From NCBI GenBank assembly GCA_019022495.1, contig JAFEKR010000007.1:1-64000 (forward strand): a stretch of 64,000 nt of DNA. The letters run 5' to 3'. The number at the start of each line of letters is the position of its first letter. Position 1 is the stretch's first letter. A program made the translations under genes and the position numbers. A model generated the notes under the pieces. That model was not told where the DNA came from, did no database searches, and saw nothing but the letters and a program-made list of their open reading frames with translations. This DNA is from Epichloe hybrida (taxonomy: Eukaryota > Ascomycota > Sordariomycetes > Hypocreales > Clavicipitaceae). Shown here piece after piece: positions 46,001-56,488 of the stretch.

Positions 46001-48064
46001 TATAGAAGACTTTAAGGTTAATAATGTAAATATAGGATATCCTTAAAATATAGGGCACTCACAGGTATAAGACTCCCTTCCTCTAATCTATTAGTAAGAA
46101 GATTAACATAATTACAATTAACTAAATAATAAAGAAAAGGGAAAAGAAACTTAGGAATTAACTCTCCTAACTCCTCTGAATTCACCTAGCTATTAACCGG
46201 ATTTTTCAGATTACAAACTAATAAATATTAATAGTGTGTTAAATCCTTCTAAAATAGATTATAAAGATAAAGATCCAGATATTCCTAATATTAACAAAGA
46301 TAACCTCCTTAAAGCTTTTACTACTACCTTTGCCCTAGGAGCTAAGAGTAAAGAAAAGCCTTATATATTAAGACTTCCTTTACCTCTTACTTATTATAAT
46401 TATTTAGCTAGGCACCCTAAAGAAAAGGCATTTATTAAAGTAAGAGATAAAGAGTATAATAAAGTAATTAATAATAAGGTTACTATTAAAGTTAGTAAAT
46501 CAGAAGTCCCTTTACATATTAAGATCTTAGGACTCACTTAGGTATTTGCCTATAAATTAAATTAATTAGGCTACCTTGTGAGGCATAAGGCTTAATTATA
46601 TGTGCTTAGGAATTAGTAAGTAAAAGGAAACCTTTCTATAAAAGCTACTATATTAGTAAGTATTACGTTTAGGCTCCTTATAGTAATTCTATACTACTTT
46701 AACCTTAAAGCTTATTAGTATAATTTTATTATAGCTTTCCTAAACTTAAAGCTAGATAAAGAGGTATATTATAAAATACTACTAAGTTATAGGGATAAAT
46801 AAGCTTACTTAAAGCTCTTAAGCGCTATCTATAGGCTACGCAAAGCTTCCTTTCTTTAAATAAAGGAATTAATTAAATAGTTAGTAAGTAAAGGATTTAT
46901 ATAGATCTTTAAAGATGTTTATGTGTTTATTAAGAATAGATTAATTATCTTCTTCTATATTAATAACCTTATAGCCTTATTTATAAAGGGAAAGTTAGCT
47001 CTTTATAATAAATTTAGAGAGAGACTCTTTAAGAGGTATAATATTAAAGACCTTAGCAAATTACAATAGTTCTTAGGGGTTAAAATCATTAGAGATTATA
47101 AAAATTAATAATTATAGCTTAATTAGAAGTCCTATTAGAACAAAGCTATAATTAAATTTAATATTAAAGTCCTAGAATAGAAGCTAGTAGCACTAATAAC
47201 TACTATTTTACTTAATCCCTTTAAAGGTAATATTAATCCAAAGGATTTAAAGAGATATTAATCCCTAGTTAGTACTTTGTTATATCCTATAATTATTACA
47301 TAGCTAGACATTGCCTTTATAGTATTATAACTATTATAGTACCTTTAATGCCTAGGACCTTAGCATATAGAAGCTATAGAAAAGGCTTTAGAGTATAGTT
47401 ACGTATAAGGAGATCTTTTAATTAAATTTAATAGTAATAACCCTAAACTTAAAGTATATAGTAATACTTCCTTTGCTAATAATCTAGTTATAAGAAGAAG
47501 CTTATAGGGCTATGTTATAAAGCTTTTTAGTAGTCCTATGCTCTTTAAAGTAGGAAGATAAGAGACTATAATAACCTCTTCTATAGAAGCAAAGCTCCTA
47601 ACACTATTATATTGTAGTAAAGAGCTAATTACCTTTAAATAATTATATTAGGAAGTTAGATTATATCTTAGAAATAATACCCTTAAGATTAAATATAATA
47701 ATATGTAAATAATTTATCTTCTTAAGGAAGAATTTATTAAGCTTATAACGTAACTACGTTATGTTAATATTTATTATTACTAGCTTTACTAAGAGATTAC
47801 AAAGGGAACCTTTAATATTACCTAGAAGGTAATAAAAGAGATAATTACTAATAGCCTCACAAAGCTACTAATAGGAAAAGTATTTATGGATTTTAGATAG
47901 GCACTAGGGCTTATATAGTTACTAGATTAAATGCTTAGTACTAACCTAAAAGAGTAGGAATTACCTAAAGACCCTACTATAATTAATAATAATTAGATTG
48001 TTATAGAGATTAATTTAATTAAATTATTATAGGATGCCTTAATTACAAGCCTCCTAGGGGGATG

Positions 48065-48297
48065 TGTTAGAATCCCGCTGCAAGCGCTTAATTACATGTA
48101 GGTAACTTAGATACTAGGACCTACCTAACTAGTTACTTTTCTAGACCTTTAGTAGATGTATAGTATAGTTTATATAGGCAGATTACACACCCTATGGTAC
48201 AGGTACTTAGTTATTTAAACCGTAGTCCGCACCCTCTTACAGGGTCGGGCAACTTAATCCATACCTTCATTTCTGATCCTAGCTGCTCGGTCCAACA
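48065..48297 (+). repeat. 3' LTR of Copia element B
   Basis: Partner of 42856-43088. The inner half (to about 48190) carries many C-to-T/G-to-A changes; the outer half is nearly free of them. Confidence 0.92.
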
Positions 48298-48408
48298 AAA
48301 CCCCTGCAAAGTTACACGACGGCCCCATACATACGGATCACAAGCTTGAAATTAACACCCGCTGTTGTGCCTTGTCTTTCCATGGGTCCATGGGCCAGAT
48401 AGTCATGC

Positions 48409-48482
48409 ACAGGCCCAGGCACAGGCCCAGGCCCAGGCACAGGCCCAGGCCCAGGCACAGGCCCAGGCACAGGCAGGCAGGC
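48409..48482 (+). repeat. CAGGCCCAGGCA minisatellite
   Basis: GC-rich tandem array of 6- and 12-bp units (CAGGCC/CAGGCA) just outside the Copia B 3' end, 290 bp upstream of the next gene's ATG. The rest of 48303-48771 shows no gene. Confidence 0.8.
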
Positions 48483-48771
48483 GCGAGTCTCGGCTGACAT
48501 TCCAGATTGAAGCCCCTGGATGAGAGTACCTGGATGATGCTCCTTTCTCCTCATGTTGCACTTGACATGACCACAACGATAGGGCGGCCAGACGTCAGGC
48601 TCTACTCTACATTGTCTTGCCTTCCGTGGGAGACGGCAAAGAAGTCTGCCGCACCTGGGGCTTTGGTCGTGCACTTGTCATCTTCCTCCCGTCTCGTTGC
48701 TCACCGCCGACCCCGTTTCGAACGAACCCCCCCTCCGTCGGACCCCTCGCGTTACATATTTGCCATTTCGA

Positions 48772-49581
48772 ATGCGGATCCCATCAATAGCTGAAGCCGC
48801 GCTGCCGCTGTCTGGTCTTGGAGCAGACAGAGTTGCCAAGCGAGGCGATGGCCATGGCGCGACCATTTGGGCCACACCCCACGACAGTTACTCCTCGTCA
48901 ATTGGAGTCCCTGGATGCAAGATCAATACCAACCGCGTGGCATACTGGCCGCAAGCAGTCGACTGTGACAATGTCTGCGTGGCCGTCGAATACGAGCATC
49001 GTCAGGTCCACCTCCTCCGCGTTGATCAATCGACCGGCGCGCATGACATCAGCTACGATGCATGGAACTACCTCTACATTGGAGAATCTGCCATGGACAA
49101 GCCTACCGCCGGCGGTGCGGTGGAAATGAAGTACAGGAACGTCGATGCATCGAAATGCGCGTCTCTCATCCACACAGAGGACCATAAGCTGCCCATCAGC
49201 GCCGCCAACGGCATGAACTTCCTCGCAAGTTGCCTGCAACGGCCTACGAGCTGGGTCGCAAACAACCATGTGGTGGTGAATATTGTCGACTCGATCTGCA
49301 CCCTCGGCGTCGACGAGCAGTGCAATCTAGACTGGCCCGAGGCCAACCAGCCGACTTGTCCCCACACCCTCGGTCAGCTGGCCGCGTTGAAAGACGATCC
49401 CGTATATAATATACAATATCCCAGCGGGAAGAAGGTCCTGGCAACATCTGGAGCATCCGGGACCCCCCTTAGAGGCAATGGAGCCAGCGGCAGCGATGAG
49501 AACGCTGCTCCGTTTTGCATGCAACCCTCAACAAGCTTCTCATCGGCCATTGTAGCTTGTATTTGTTTATTCCTTCTATGA
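48772..49581 (+). CDS. Probable GPI-anchored cell-surface protein; 5' end uncertain
   Basis: Open from 48697, but the first ATG is at 48772 (MRIPSIAEAALPLSGLG, 269 aa). That N-terminus is only weakly like a signal peptide, so a spliced upstream exon may be missing. The body is cysteine-rich and looks like a conserved ascomycete extracellular domain: PGCKINTNRVAYWPQAVDCD, CVAVEYEHRQVHLLRVDQST, GAHDISYDAWNYLYIGESA, FLASCLQRPTSWVANNHV, DEQCNLDWPEANQPTCPHTL. A Gly/Ser-rich linker (SGASGTPLRGNGASGSDENA) and a terminal hydrophobic tail (SSAIVACICLFLL) fit a GPI-attachment signal. I do not know its function. A Copia element sits 475 bp upstream of the ATG and may have disturbed its promoter or first exon. 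Confidence 0.7.
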   Translation: MRIPSIAEAALPLSGLGADRVAKRGDGHGATIWATPHDSYSSSIGVPGCKINTNRVAYWPQAVDCDNVCVAVEYEHRQVHLLRVDQSTGAHDISYDAWNYLYIGESAMDKPTAGGAVEMKYRNVDASKCASLIHTEDHKLPISAANGMNFLASCLQRPTSWVANNHVVVNIVDSICTLGVDEQCNLDWPEANQPTCPHTLGQLAALKDDPVYNIQYPSGKKVLATSGASGTPLRGNGASGSDENAAPFCMQPSTSFSSAIVACICLFLL

Positions 49582-49726
49582 TGGATGCCGACGGCTCAGT
49601 TGTCTACCAAATGAAATGATAATTCGGATAATTTTCACACTAACATGCAATGCAGCACTATGCAAAAAGTGCTGCATTTCCATGAACATTACTAGCCACC
49701 TACCTATGCCAACGCGTAGTGGGAAC

Positions 49727-50040
49727 TAAACCCAAAACGGATTAGGTACCTCCCCACGTATTTTCCAGCGGGAAGGTACCTCCCTAATTTCGCGTACACC
49801 TGGGAACGCGCACTATTCTTTCCTTACGAACTTGCGTCCCTTAGCATCTTAAAGCAGTTAGTATGCTAGGTTAAGCTAGCCTGCCGCATAGTATTGACTA
49901 GCGCCACGCGGGCTATAATAGATAATTTTAGTATTATGAATAAACACGTAGTCTAGTGTGCGCGAAATTCGAGAGGTACCTTCCCACGCAAAATCGCGCG
50001 GGGGCACCTTGTCTGTTTTAGGCTTAGTTGCTGCTGCGCG
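49727..50040. mobile_element. MITE-like element, diverged member of the GGCCCAAAAC-TIR family
   Basis: The left end (GGGAACTAAACCCAAAACGG..AGGTACC) and, inverted, the right end (GCAACTAAGCCTAAAACAGA..AGGTGCC) match each other and the ends of the element at 50912. The terminal repeats are imperfect; borders are approximate and no target duplication could be fixed. Confidence 0.55.
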
Positions 50041-50284
50041 CTTACTTACTTACAAATGACCCTAGATTCTCGGAAATGCCCTCCATTAAGGGACGAATGA
50101 AAACAATGATTCGTCTCATACTTTTTTTCAGCAGTCAAGGCATTAACCTGGCCGGCGGGTCCGCAAATTGCCTACCACACGGTCCCTCGTGCCAAGTTAT
50201 GCATGAATTTTGCGAACGGGTCCAGACTCGAGAGGGGGAGTGCATTCCCGCCGCCCATGTGAAAGGAAGAGAACCTGTGATAAT

Positions 50285-50620
50285 GGACATCTAAACACGC
50301 ATATGTCAAAAATTGAACACGCATATGCCGCCCCACTTTTCCCGCTTTTCGCTTACCTTCTGACCTAGATTCCTCTCCTTCTCCCCTTTCTTAGCTTCTT
50401 AGTTATTATTAATTATTATTACCTTTAACGTCAAATTCAACCTTTTACACTAGTGCATTATATCCTTAGTATCTCTAATAATAATGCATTTTACCTTACT
50501 ATAATAGCTACAAAGATTAGACACAAGCCACACTAAAAACAGGTGGGTAGACTGTCTATCCCGATTAGGACTAACGGCATATGCGTGTTTAATTTTTGAC
50601 ATATGCGTGTTTAGATGTCC
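50285..50620. mobile_element. MITE, 336 bp, 46-bp inverted repeats, 9-bp target duplication
   Basis: Ends begin GGACATCTAAACACGCATAT and are inverted copies with one mismatch over about 46 bp. TGTGATAAT flanks it at 50276-50284 and 50621-50629. Each terminal repeat contains AACACGCATATG twice. The 9-bp duplication suggests mobilisation by a Mutator-like transposase. No coding capacity. Confidence 0.9.
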
Positions 50621-50911
50621 TGTGATAATTGATGTTTTATTGCAATGCGGTGTATCACGGTCGACCCCACGGGCCCACAAGGTGGACAGAGATGTACTTC
50701 TAATGCACTTTTATCCGATTGGATACAGACCCTGGTTGACGTGACTCCACAAGCCTTACATACATATGTAGGACCTCTACGGATTAAGGAGATACATGCA
50801 TATTGTAAGGTGACCCACCGGAGCTCTTAGTGCAAGGGAACGGCCCAGAGTACTACTATACCTTACTTTTTGTTTGACTCTTATTTTCGTTCACAATGAA
50901 GCCTTTCCTTT

Positions 50912-51259
50912 CAACACGTAAACATGCAGTAGTGATTTTTCAATCATGCAGTAGTAACTAGGCCCAAAACAGAGGAGGTATCTTTCCACGTAAATTTATA
51001 AGATAAGTGACCTCCTATGATTCTTAGGGCATAGGAACTAGCTAGTTTACTCTATAGAATTACTATAGGCCGTAATAGAAGCTTTGTATCTCTAAAAGAA
51101 GCCTAAAAACACGTTTTCCTCTTGTGTGCACATTTAATAAAATACATGAATTACAGGAGGTCACTCCCCTAATAAATTTGCGTGCGCGGGTACCTCTTCC
51201 ATTTTGGGCCTAGCTACTACTGCATGATTGAAAAATCACTACTGCATGTTTACGTGTTG
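50912..51259. mobile_element. MITE, 348 bp, about 58-bp inverted repeats, 9-bp target duplication
   Basis: Ends begin CAACACGTAAACATGCAGTA; the inverted copies agree for about 58 bp with one mismatch. CTTTCCTTT flanks it at 50903-50911 and 51260-51268. ATGCAGTAGT occurs twice in each repeat. Related ends are present near 49.7, 59.5 and 61.4 kb, so this is a family. Non-coding. Confidence 0.9.
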
Positions 51260-51268
51260 CTTTCCTTT

Positions 51269-52117
51269 ATGTATTACTTGTCTGCATCCCTGGCGGCGGC
51301 GGCGGAAATGGCAGCATATGACGCGCCCGGGGTTGTTGTTTAGCGTGGGAAATGTGAGATCGTGATCAGGGACGTGACGGAGAAACTCGTCTTCGAGGTA
51401 AGCCTCGCGAAATTTAGCATCAAGAGAGATCAAGAAATCCCTACATATATAGACTAGACATCAGACGACTGCACGAATGCCATTAATAACCTGTTTGAGT
51501 CTCCCTTTCTGCTAGCGTGCCACCGCTATGATTACGGGTACAATAATCAAAGACGACATGATTGGTTCCTGAAGATAACTCATAATGTGCAAGTTCGTCA
51601 TCACTAACGGCATTGTACTCCGTACTCTAACCTCGGATAGGTACTAAAGGATATCGTTACCGTCGCAATAGCGCGGCCACTTGTGAGGTTTCGTTCATGA
51701 CCCCGCGCGGTCTGACGCAGCCAAGTCGGCACAACTTTCCATTTGTAGCAAAACCTTCACAAACTGGCTGGAAAGCATGTGGGGAGAGAAAGTTACCGCC
51801 TCTAGCCCGCGTGCTCTGATAACAAGTTGACAACCACGATGATCGAAGTTTGGTTTGAAATTTCCGCCAGCGATCCGCTAACGGTGTTATTCCCGCCTAG
51901 TAAAATCATGTTCTCAAACGTCCCTGGACCAGACTTGATTTCTGCGGCTAACTGGAACGTGTATTTACCAATGTGGCATTTCTAGCAATCTAGTTAAAAC
52001 ATGAAGACAAGCAGTAGAGTATAATAAGCAGGCAGATTCTCTTCTCCTTCCAAATGACATTACGACACCAGAGCCCTAGGGTGAGATATCAAGACTGACT
52101 ATACGACCCACAGCAAC
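51269..52117. other. Intergenic, upstream of the EEP-lectin gene
   Basis: Includes a GGCGGC run near 51293 and ordinary promoter sequence. No gene, no further repeat seen. Confidence 0.45.
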
Positions 52118-53428
52118 ATGTACATCTTCTGGCTCTGCAATTTCTTCCTTGTTTCCGCTGCAAAGGCCGCGCCCACGGGATCTTTGTCAATCCTTACCAT
52201 CAACGTTGCGGGTCTGCCTCCAATTTTTAATGGCAACGATGTTCCCGGGGACAAAAAGATCAACTCTCGACTGATTGGGACCCTGTTTGCCAAGTACAAT
52301 TATGACGTTATTCACGTCCAAGAGGACTTCAATTATCACGCGCACATCTATCAGACCGACACCCACCCTTTCCGCACAGCTACAACCGGAGGCGCTGGTA
52401 TTGGGTCTGGACTCAATTCTCTGTCCAATTTCGAATGGATTGCTTACGAGAGGGTCAAATGGAAAGACTGCTCAAACGAATCGGGCGCCGACTGTCTTAC
52501 ACCAAAAGGGTTTACCTTTATGAGAGTTCGAGTTGCCGAGGGAATATACATGGACATGTACAATCTTCACACGGATGCAGGAACCGGAGCCAACGACCAA
52601 GTTGCCCGCAGATCAAACCTTGACCAGCTCGCACAGTACGTCAAGGAGAACAGTGCAGGAAATGCCGTCGTCGTGTTCGGAGACACCAACAGCCGTTATT
52701 CGCGCGCTGCCGATGACGTCAAATCTTTCCGAGACAAGTCCGGGCTCAAGGACGCCTGGGTCGAACTCGTACGCAACGGGACTGACCCGTCTGCAGAAAG
52801 TCTTTGCGACAACCCGAGCTCGAACAATACCTGCGAGACTGTTGATAAAGTCTTCTACCGAGGCAGCAGCATCGTGCAGCTGCAGGCGACTGAATGGCGT
52901 TACGAGAGCAAGAGGTTTCTCCAGCCCGACGGCAGCATCCTATCCGATCACAACCCCGTCGCATGCGCCTTGAGCTGGTCTCGCTCAAACAGCTTGCGGC
53001 AGTCGGACTTCTGGGGTGGCCCTCACGGATCATGGTTCTCTGATCTGCCAAAACTTGCGTCGTTGGCTGAGAAGCCCAAGGTATCGAAACTTGTGCTGAG
53101 AGCGGGCTCACGATTGGACTCTGTCGGCGTCGTTCTTGAAAGCACCGACGTCTTCACTCATGGAGGAAACGGGGGGGCCGAGACCACGTTTGCCCTTGAC
53201 AAAGACGAATATTGGATCCGAGCGTCTTTATGCCAAGGGCAGAAAGGTGGCCGCACCCGCATCTTTTCCCTCGGGGCCACTACGTCAAAGGCAAGGACGT
53301 TCGCGGCCGGAACAGCCACGGGCGACTGCAAGGACTTTATAGCACCTGAGAAGTGGCACATCGTTGGGTTCATGGGTCAGAGTGGTGATCAGGTAGATAG
53401 GCTAGCGTTCATCTTCTCACCACGGTGA
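52118..53428 (+). CDS. Secreted endonuclease/exonuclease/phosphatase-fold enzyme fused to a jacalin-like lectin
   Basis: Single exon, 436 aa. Signal peptide MYIFWLCNFFLVSAAKAA. Residues 22-288 carry the EEP (DNase I/neutral sphingomyelinase) landmarks in order: LTINVAGLP (N29), HVQEDF (E69), YNLHTDAG (H151), VFGDTNSRY (D189, N191), SDHNPVACAL (D277, H278). From about 293 to the end is a jacalin-type beta-prism lectin: FWGGPHGSWFSD, SKLVLRAGSRLDSVGVVLES, THGGNGGAE, WHIVGFMGQSGDQVDRLAFI. The catalytic residues are all present. Substrate could be nucleic acid, a phosphoinositide or sphingomyelin; the lectin would bring the enzyme to glycans on a surface. Secreted fungal proteins with this pairing are known to me only as uncharacterised. 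Confidence 0.88.
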   Translation: MYIFWLCNFFLVSAAKAAPTGSLSILTINVAGLPPIFNGNDVPGDKKINSRLIGTLFAKYNYDVIHVQEDFNYHAHIYQTDTHPFRTATTGGAGIGSGLNSLSNFEWIAYERVKWKDCSNESGADCLTPKGFTFMRVRVAEGIYMDMYNLHTDAGTGANDQVARRSNLDQLAQYVKENSAGNAVVVFGDTNSRYSRAADDVKSFRDKSGLKDAWVELVRNGTDPSAESLCDNPSSNNTCETVDKVFYRGSSIVQLQATEWRYESKRFLQPDGSILSDHNPVACALSWSRSNSLRQSDFWGGPHGSWFSDLPKLASLAEKPKVSKLVLRAGSRLDSVGVVLESTDVFTHGGNGGAETTFALDKDEYWIRASLCQGQKGGRTRIFSLGATTSKARTFAAGTATGDCKDFIAPEKWHIVGFMGQSGDQVDRLAFIFSPR

Positions 53429-54851
53429 AATGAATATCCTGCAGATCCCCCTTTACGCTTTGCCAATTGGAGGTTCTGCCCTTCACAAGTCGAGTCGAGA
53501 GTTCAATCTTCTTCACCCAGGAAGGGGCCTCGAGTTCACCCGGCTGCCGCGAAATTGGAGTCGAGCCGAGGTTGGACGACCATGTATGTATGTACGAACG
53601 CCATGGTCCATTTCGTAAATTTCAACTTCTCGCCCCCCCCCCCCGCCTCACACGCCGCTGAAGTAGTGTTGTAAGTGGACATGGCCTCGCACTTTGGTGC
53701 TCATGATTGCCGCGTCGGCTATCGGCGACGGAGTCAGACTTGTGCCTTTCAACATTCGGGACTGAAATGCGACTAGCATTCGCCCATCAGACGCCGTCTT
53801 GTGGAGATGCTGAAAATCCATTTGACCTATGTAGTTCTAGAACACGGTGTGGAGAAAGTCGCGGCTTCGTTTCCGGGTGCCATTCGTTGAGCCGTACTGA
53901 AGACCAGTTGGAAAGCAGACACGGGCGGTACTGCAATCCATAAAACTCCTCCTACAGTATACCTGTATATATTGATCATGGAGCCCCATTAAAGACCCAT
54001 TTTACGAAGCCTATAGGTGATCCACGGAGGTCCCTGATGATTCGCGGAGGAGGACCCTGGAGGACCCTGGTGATCCACACACCAGTCATTTACATGTGAG
54101 TTATGCAATGGTAATGCGTGGTAGCACTCCTGTTCTTTAGAAGTACAGAAAACAAATTGGAGCGAGTCATCTCTGTAATGCTACCCTTCACGTGCTCATT
54201 GAGGTTCAACACGGCCAGACTGGTGCAGATGTCGACCCAGGCATGGCACTTGTCAGGCAGGGTATTTGAGCACTATCCGAATGGATGGCTTCAATGGGAA
54301 CAGATGCCTGTCAATGAAGATAACTTTGCGTGGTGCGAGAAGAGAAAAATGTTATTGACTAGATTTGATTGATTTTTAATTTTTTTTGGGGTCATTGGCT
54401 GTGGCCAATGCATCTAATTTTCAAGGAACCAAAAAAATTACTAGCAATACCTAGCTAGTGCTACATATAACAACTAAATTCAATAATCACTATAGTGTTA
54501 GGTAAAACATAAAAGGAATAAGCTTTAAGCCACAAATTTAGGGGCTGAAAAGTTAATATAAAGTTTGCGATAAACTTTATAGCTGCGATTGCGTAAGATA
54601 CAGTCATAATTCGCGACCGCAGTCAAACTCAAATCCATTCGAGTTTTACTCACAGCATAAATTGACGTGATTCCCTCTTCCTCTAGTTTGATAACCCTAA
54701 TATTAATAACAATGCAATAACAGGGTCCCAGTAATTCCGAAGAATTTCCACCAGAGTCGCCGTTTCTGCTGCTTCGGAATTACTAGGAGCTACTGTAAGT
54801 CTTTGAGGCTGAAAAAAAAAAAGCAAAATCCCTCTAGCATATAACCGTGCC
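53429..54851. other. Intergenic, no gene seen
   Basis: Contains a C-run near 53633-53644 and short GGAGGACCCTGG duplications near 54040-54070. ORFs up to 84 codons (54118-54372) show no domain. Confidence 0.5.
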
Positions 54852-55520
54852 CTAGCCTAATTTGAATCGGGATCGTCTTGACATGGATTTGGATCGCGCA
54901 TTCAACAAGTCGCGAAGAGGGGTGGGTGGTATATCAGGCCCGGTCCAACGACATTGAAAGCGCCCAGTAGACGAGTCCGATTTGGAGTTGATGCTATACG
55001 TGTTGTCAACCTTGACCTGGTTGTCCACATCGACCTTGACATCCTCAATATTATAGAACAGTTTGCGAATCTCCTCGCGACTCGGGCCATATTTCGGCGC
55101 GATAGTGTGAGCATGAATGTGAATGAGGACCGGGTCGTGCTGGTCATCGGCATCAAGAATATGCCGCTCGCGTTCATCAAAGGGATTTCCAGAATATGAT
55201 TCACATCTGAGGTAACCGCCACAGTCTGCGAACCCAACAGCCCAAGTTTGTGCGAATGGAGTGGTGTAGGTAAAAGACTGATTTGTTGACAATGCGTCAC
55301 TTCCAACCACGTCCCATTCGAAGTCTTTCTCCCTAAAGTGATCCAAGGATTTGACCGTTACATTGCATATTGCAAAAGGCGATTCGTTTCGAACTTGTAA
55401 TTTGGTTGCAAATTTCATCGGCACTTGTTTAGTGCGTCCAGGAACGTGGAAACCTGCTCGGGCGATCTGGAGTTTCGCAGAAAGGAGCAAGAGAAAAATG
55501 GTAAACTTGAAGTTCCTCAT
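54852..55520 (-). CDS. Hypothetical secreted protein, 222 aa
   Basis: Single exon, ATG at 55520. Signal peptide MRNFKFTIFLLLLSAKLQIA. The mature part has four cysteines (CNV, CGGYLRC, FQCRW), several N-glycosylation sequons (NES, NVT, NQS) and an acidic middle with VDVDNQVKVDNTYSIN. The C-terminus is strongly basic (SKSMSRRSRFKLG). No family recognised; the gene stands alone between two repeat-rich stretches. The intact frame, signal peptide and balanced codon use argue it is real. Confidence 0.65.
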   Translation of the reverse strand: MRNFKFTIFLLLLSAKLQIARAGFHVPGRTKQVPMKFATKLQVRNESPFAICNVTVKSLDHFREKDFEWDVVGSDALSTNQSFTYTTPFAQTWAVGFADCGGYLRCESYSGNPFDERERHILDADDQHDPVLIHIHAHTIAPKYGPSREEIRKLFYNIEDVKVDVDNQVKVDNTYSINSKSDSSTGRFQCRWTGPDIPPTPLRDLLNARSKSMSRRSRFKLG

Positions 55521-56285
55521 ATTCGCTTCAGATGACTGGTAAATGAATAGTCCAAGGCTCTTGGATGGGATATGAAATAAAGGTACGTGATGGCGTGTGA
55601 GATAGTCGCTTGTTCTGTAAAAATGATGGAAGAATGCCTGGCAAAGACATCAGTCCGACCCATGGGGATTTATAGAATTTCAGACCTTTGATGCTTGATT
55701 GATTATATACATAGTGTCACGGCTCTCGGCATAGGTAGCTAGAACTAAGCCAAGGCTAAGATTCTTGGCCGATGGTATTATGATCAGGCTACCTATAGGT
55801 GGGTGGTAGAGGTCTTAAAATCTAGGATCCCCGATATGATAGTCAGTCTTTGCTATATACGCTGCCTTGCATATACGTGACTATCTACATGTACGTGTAG
55901 TCGTAGCTTGGCGACTGCGCTCAGTCATCTGAGGATCCACCTGCAGGTAGGTCTAGAAAACGCTCGTGGTGAGGGACCGTTTGATGCATGACCCGCAAGG
56001 GCGAAAGGGCGGAAGACTAGAATACCGAGGCGGGCGCGGCGTATTGTTTGTCGTCCGAGTCATCCGTGGATCAGGCAAAAAAGAGCACATCACCCATACG
56101 TGTGGGCGCTGACATCCGCGATGGCCCCGTGGGCTACACACCGTAATACGTAACTCCTTATCATGTAGCTGCTTGTAATCCCCTCGTTATACAAGACCCT
56201 TATGGCTGCCCGAATTTATCGGCATCATAGGCGCAGGGAAAGCTTAGTATCCGCCTAGGCTAACTATTATTTACTTCTATTTTTT
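55521..56285. other. Intergenic, no gene seen
   Basis: Promoter side of the 222-aa gene, then plain sequence. Short ORFs only. Confidence 0.45.
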
Positions 56286-56289
56286 TTCT

Positions 56290-56488
56290 ATTTAACTAAT
56301 AATTTAACTAACTTTCTAACTAATTTAATGATTTAATTAACAATCTGATTGACAATCTAATTAACGATCTGATTGACGATTTGACTGACGATTTGACTGA
56401 CGATTTAACTAACTTTCTAACTAATGATTTGATTGACGATTTGACTGACGATTTGATGGACAATCTGATTGATGATCTAATTAACCCC
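56290..56488. repeat. 12-bp tandem repeat array (GATTGACGATTT / AACTAACTTTCT types)
   Basis: About 16 units such as GATTTGACTGAC, GATCTGATTGAC and the AT-richer TTTAACTAACTT, in register at 12 bp, followed by a C9 run. Some units look RIP-converted versions of others (GAC to AAC or AAT). Non-coding minisatellite. Confidence 0.8.

Larger units (their letters stand above)
42856..48297 (+). mobile_element. Full-length RIP-inactivated Ty1/Copia retrotransposon (B)
   Basis: Two 233-bp LTRs (42856-43088, 48065-48297) with TG..CA ends and a 5-bp target duplication AAACC at 42851-42855 and 48298-48302. A purine tract (CTAGGGGGGA) precedes the 3' LTR, so coding sense is plus. Integrase text near 45190-45700; the pre-RT and RT N-terminus is open at 46236-46541 (EYNKVINNKVTIKVSKSEVP, HIKILGLT then a stop); RT catalytic motif reads FFYINNL near 46950 where YVDD is expected; RNase H near 47440-47640 (SNTSFANNLVIRRSL). 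Dense stops elsewhere. Sequence differs from element A, so it is a separate family. It separates the FUSC gene from the 48.8-kb gene. Confidence 0.93.

Noticed and set aside
46236..46541. Stand-alone 101-aa gene
   Set aside because: It is the RT N-terminal segment of Copia B and continues as RT after the stop.
50028..50294. 88-codon ORF
   Set aside because: Begins in the end of one MITE and finishes inside the target duplication and terminal repeat of another; no domain.
56290..56488. CRISPR-like spaced repeats
   Set aside because: Units are contiguous 12-mers without spacers, in a eukaryotic context.
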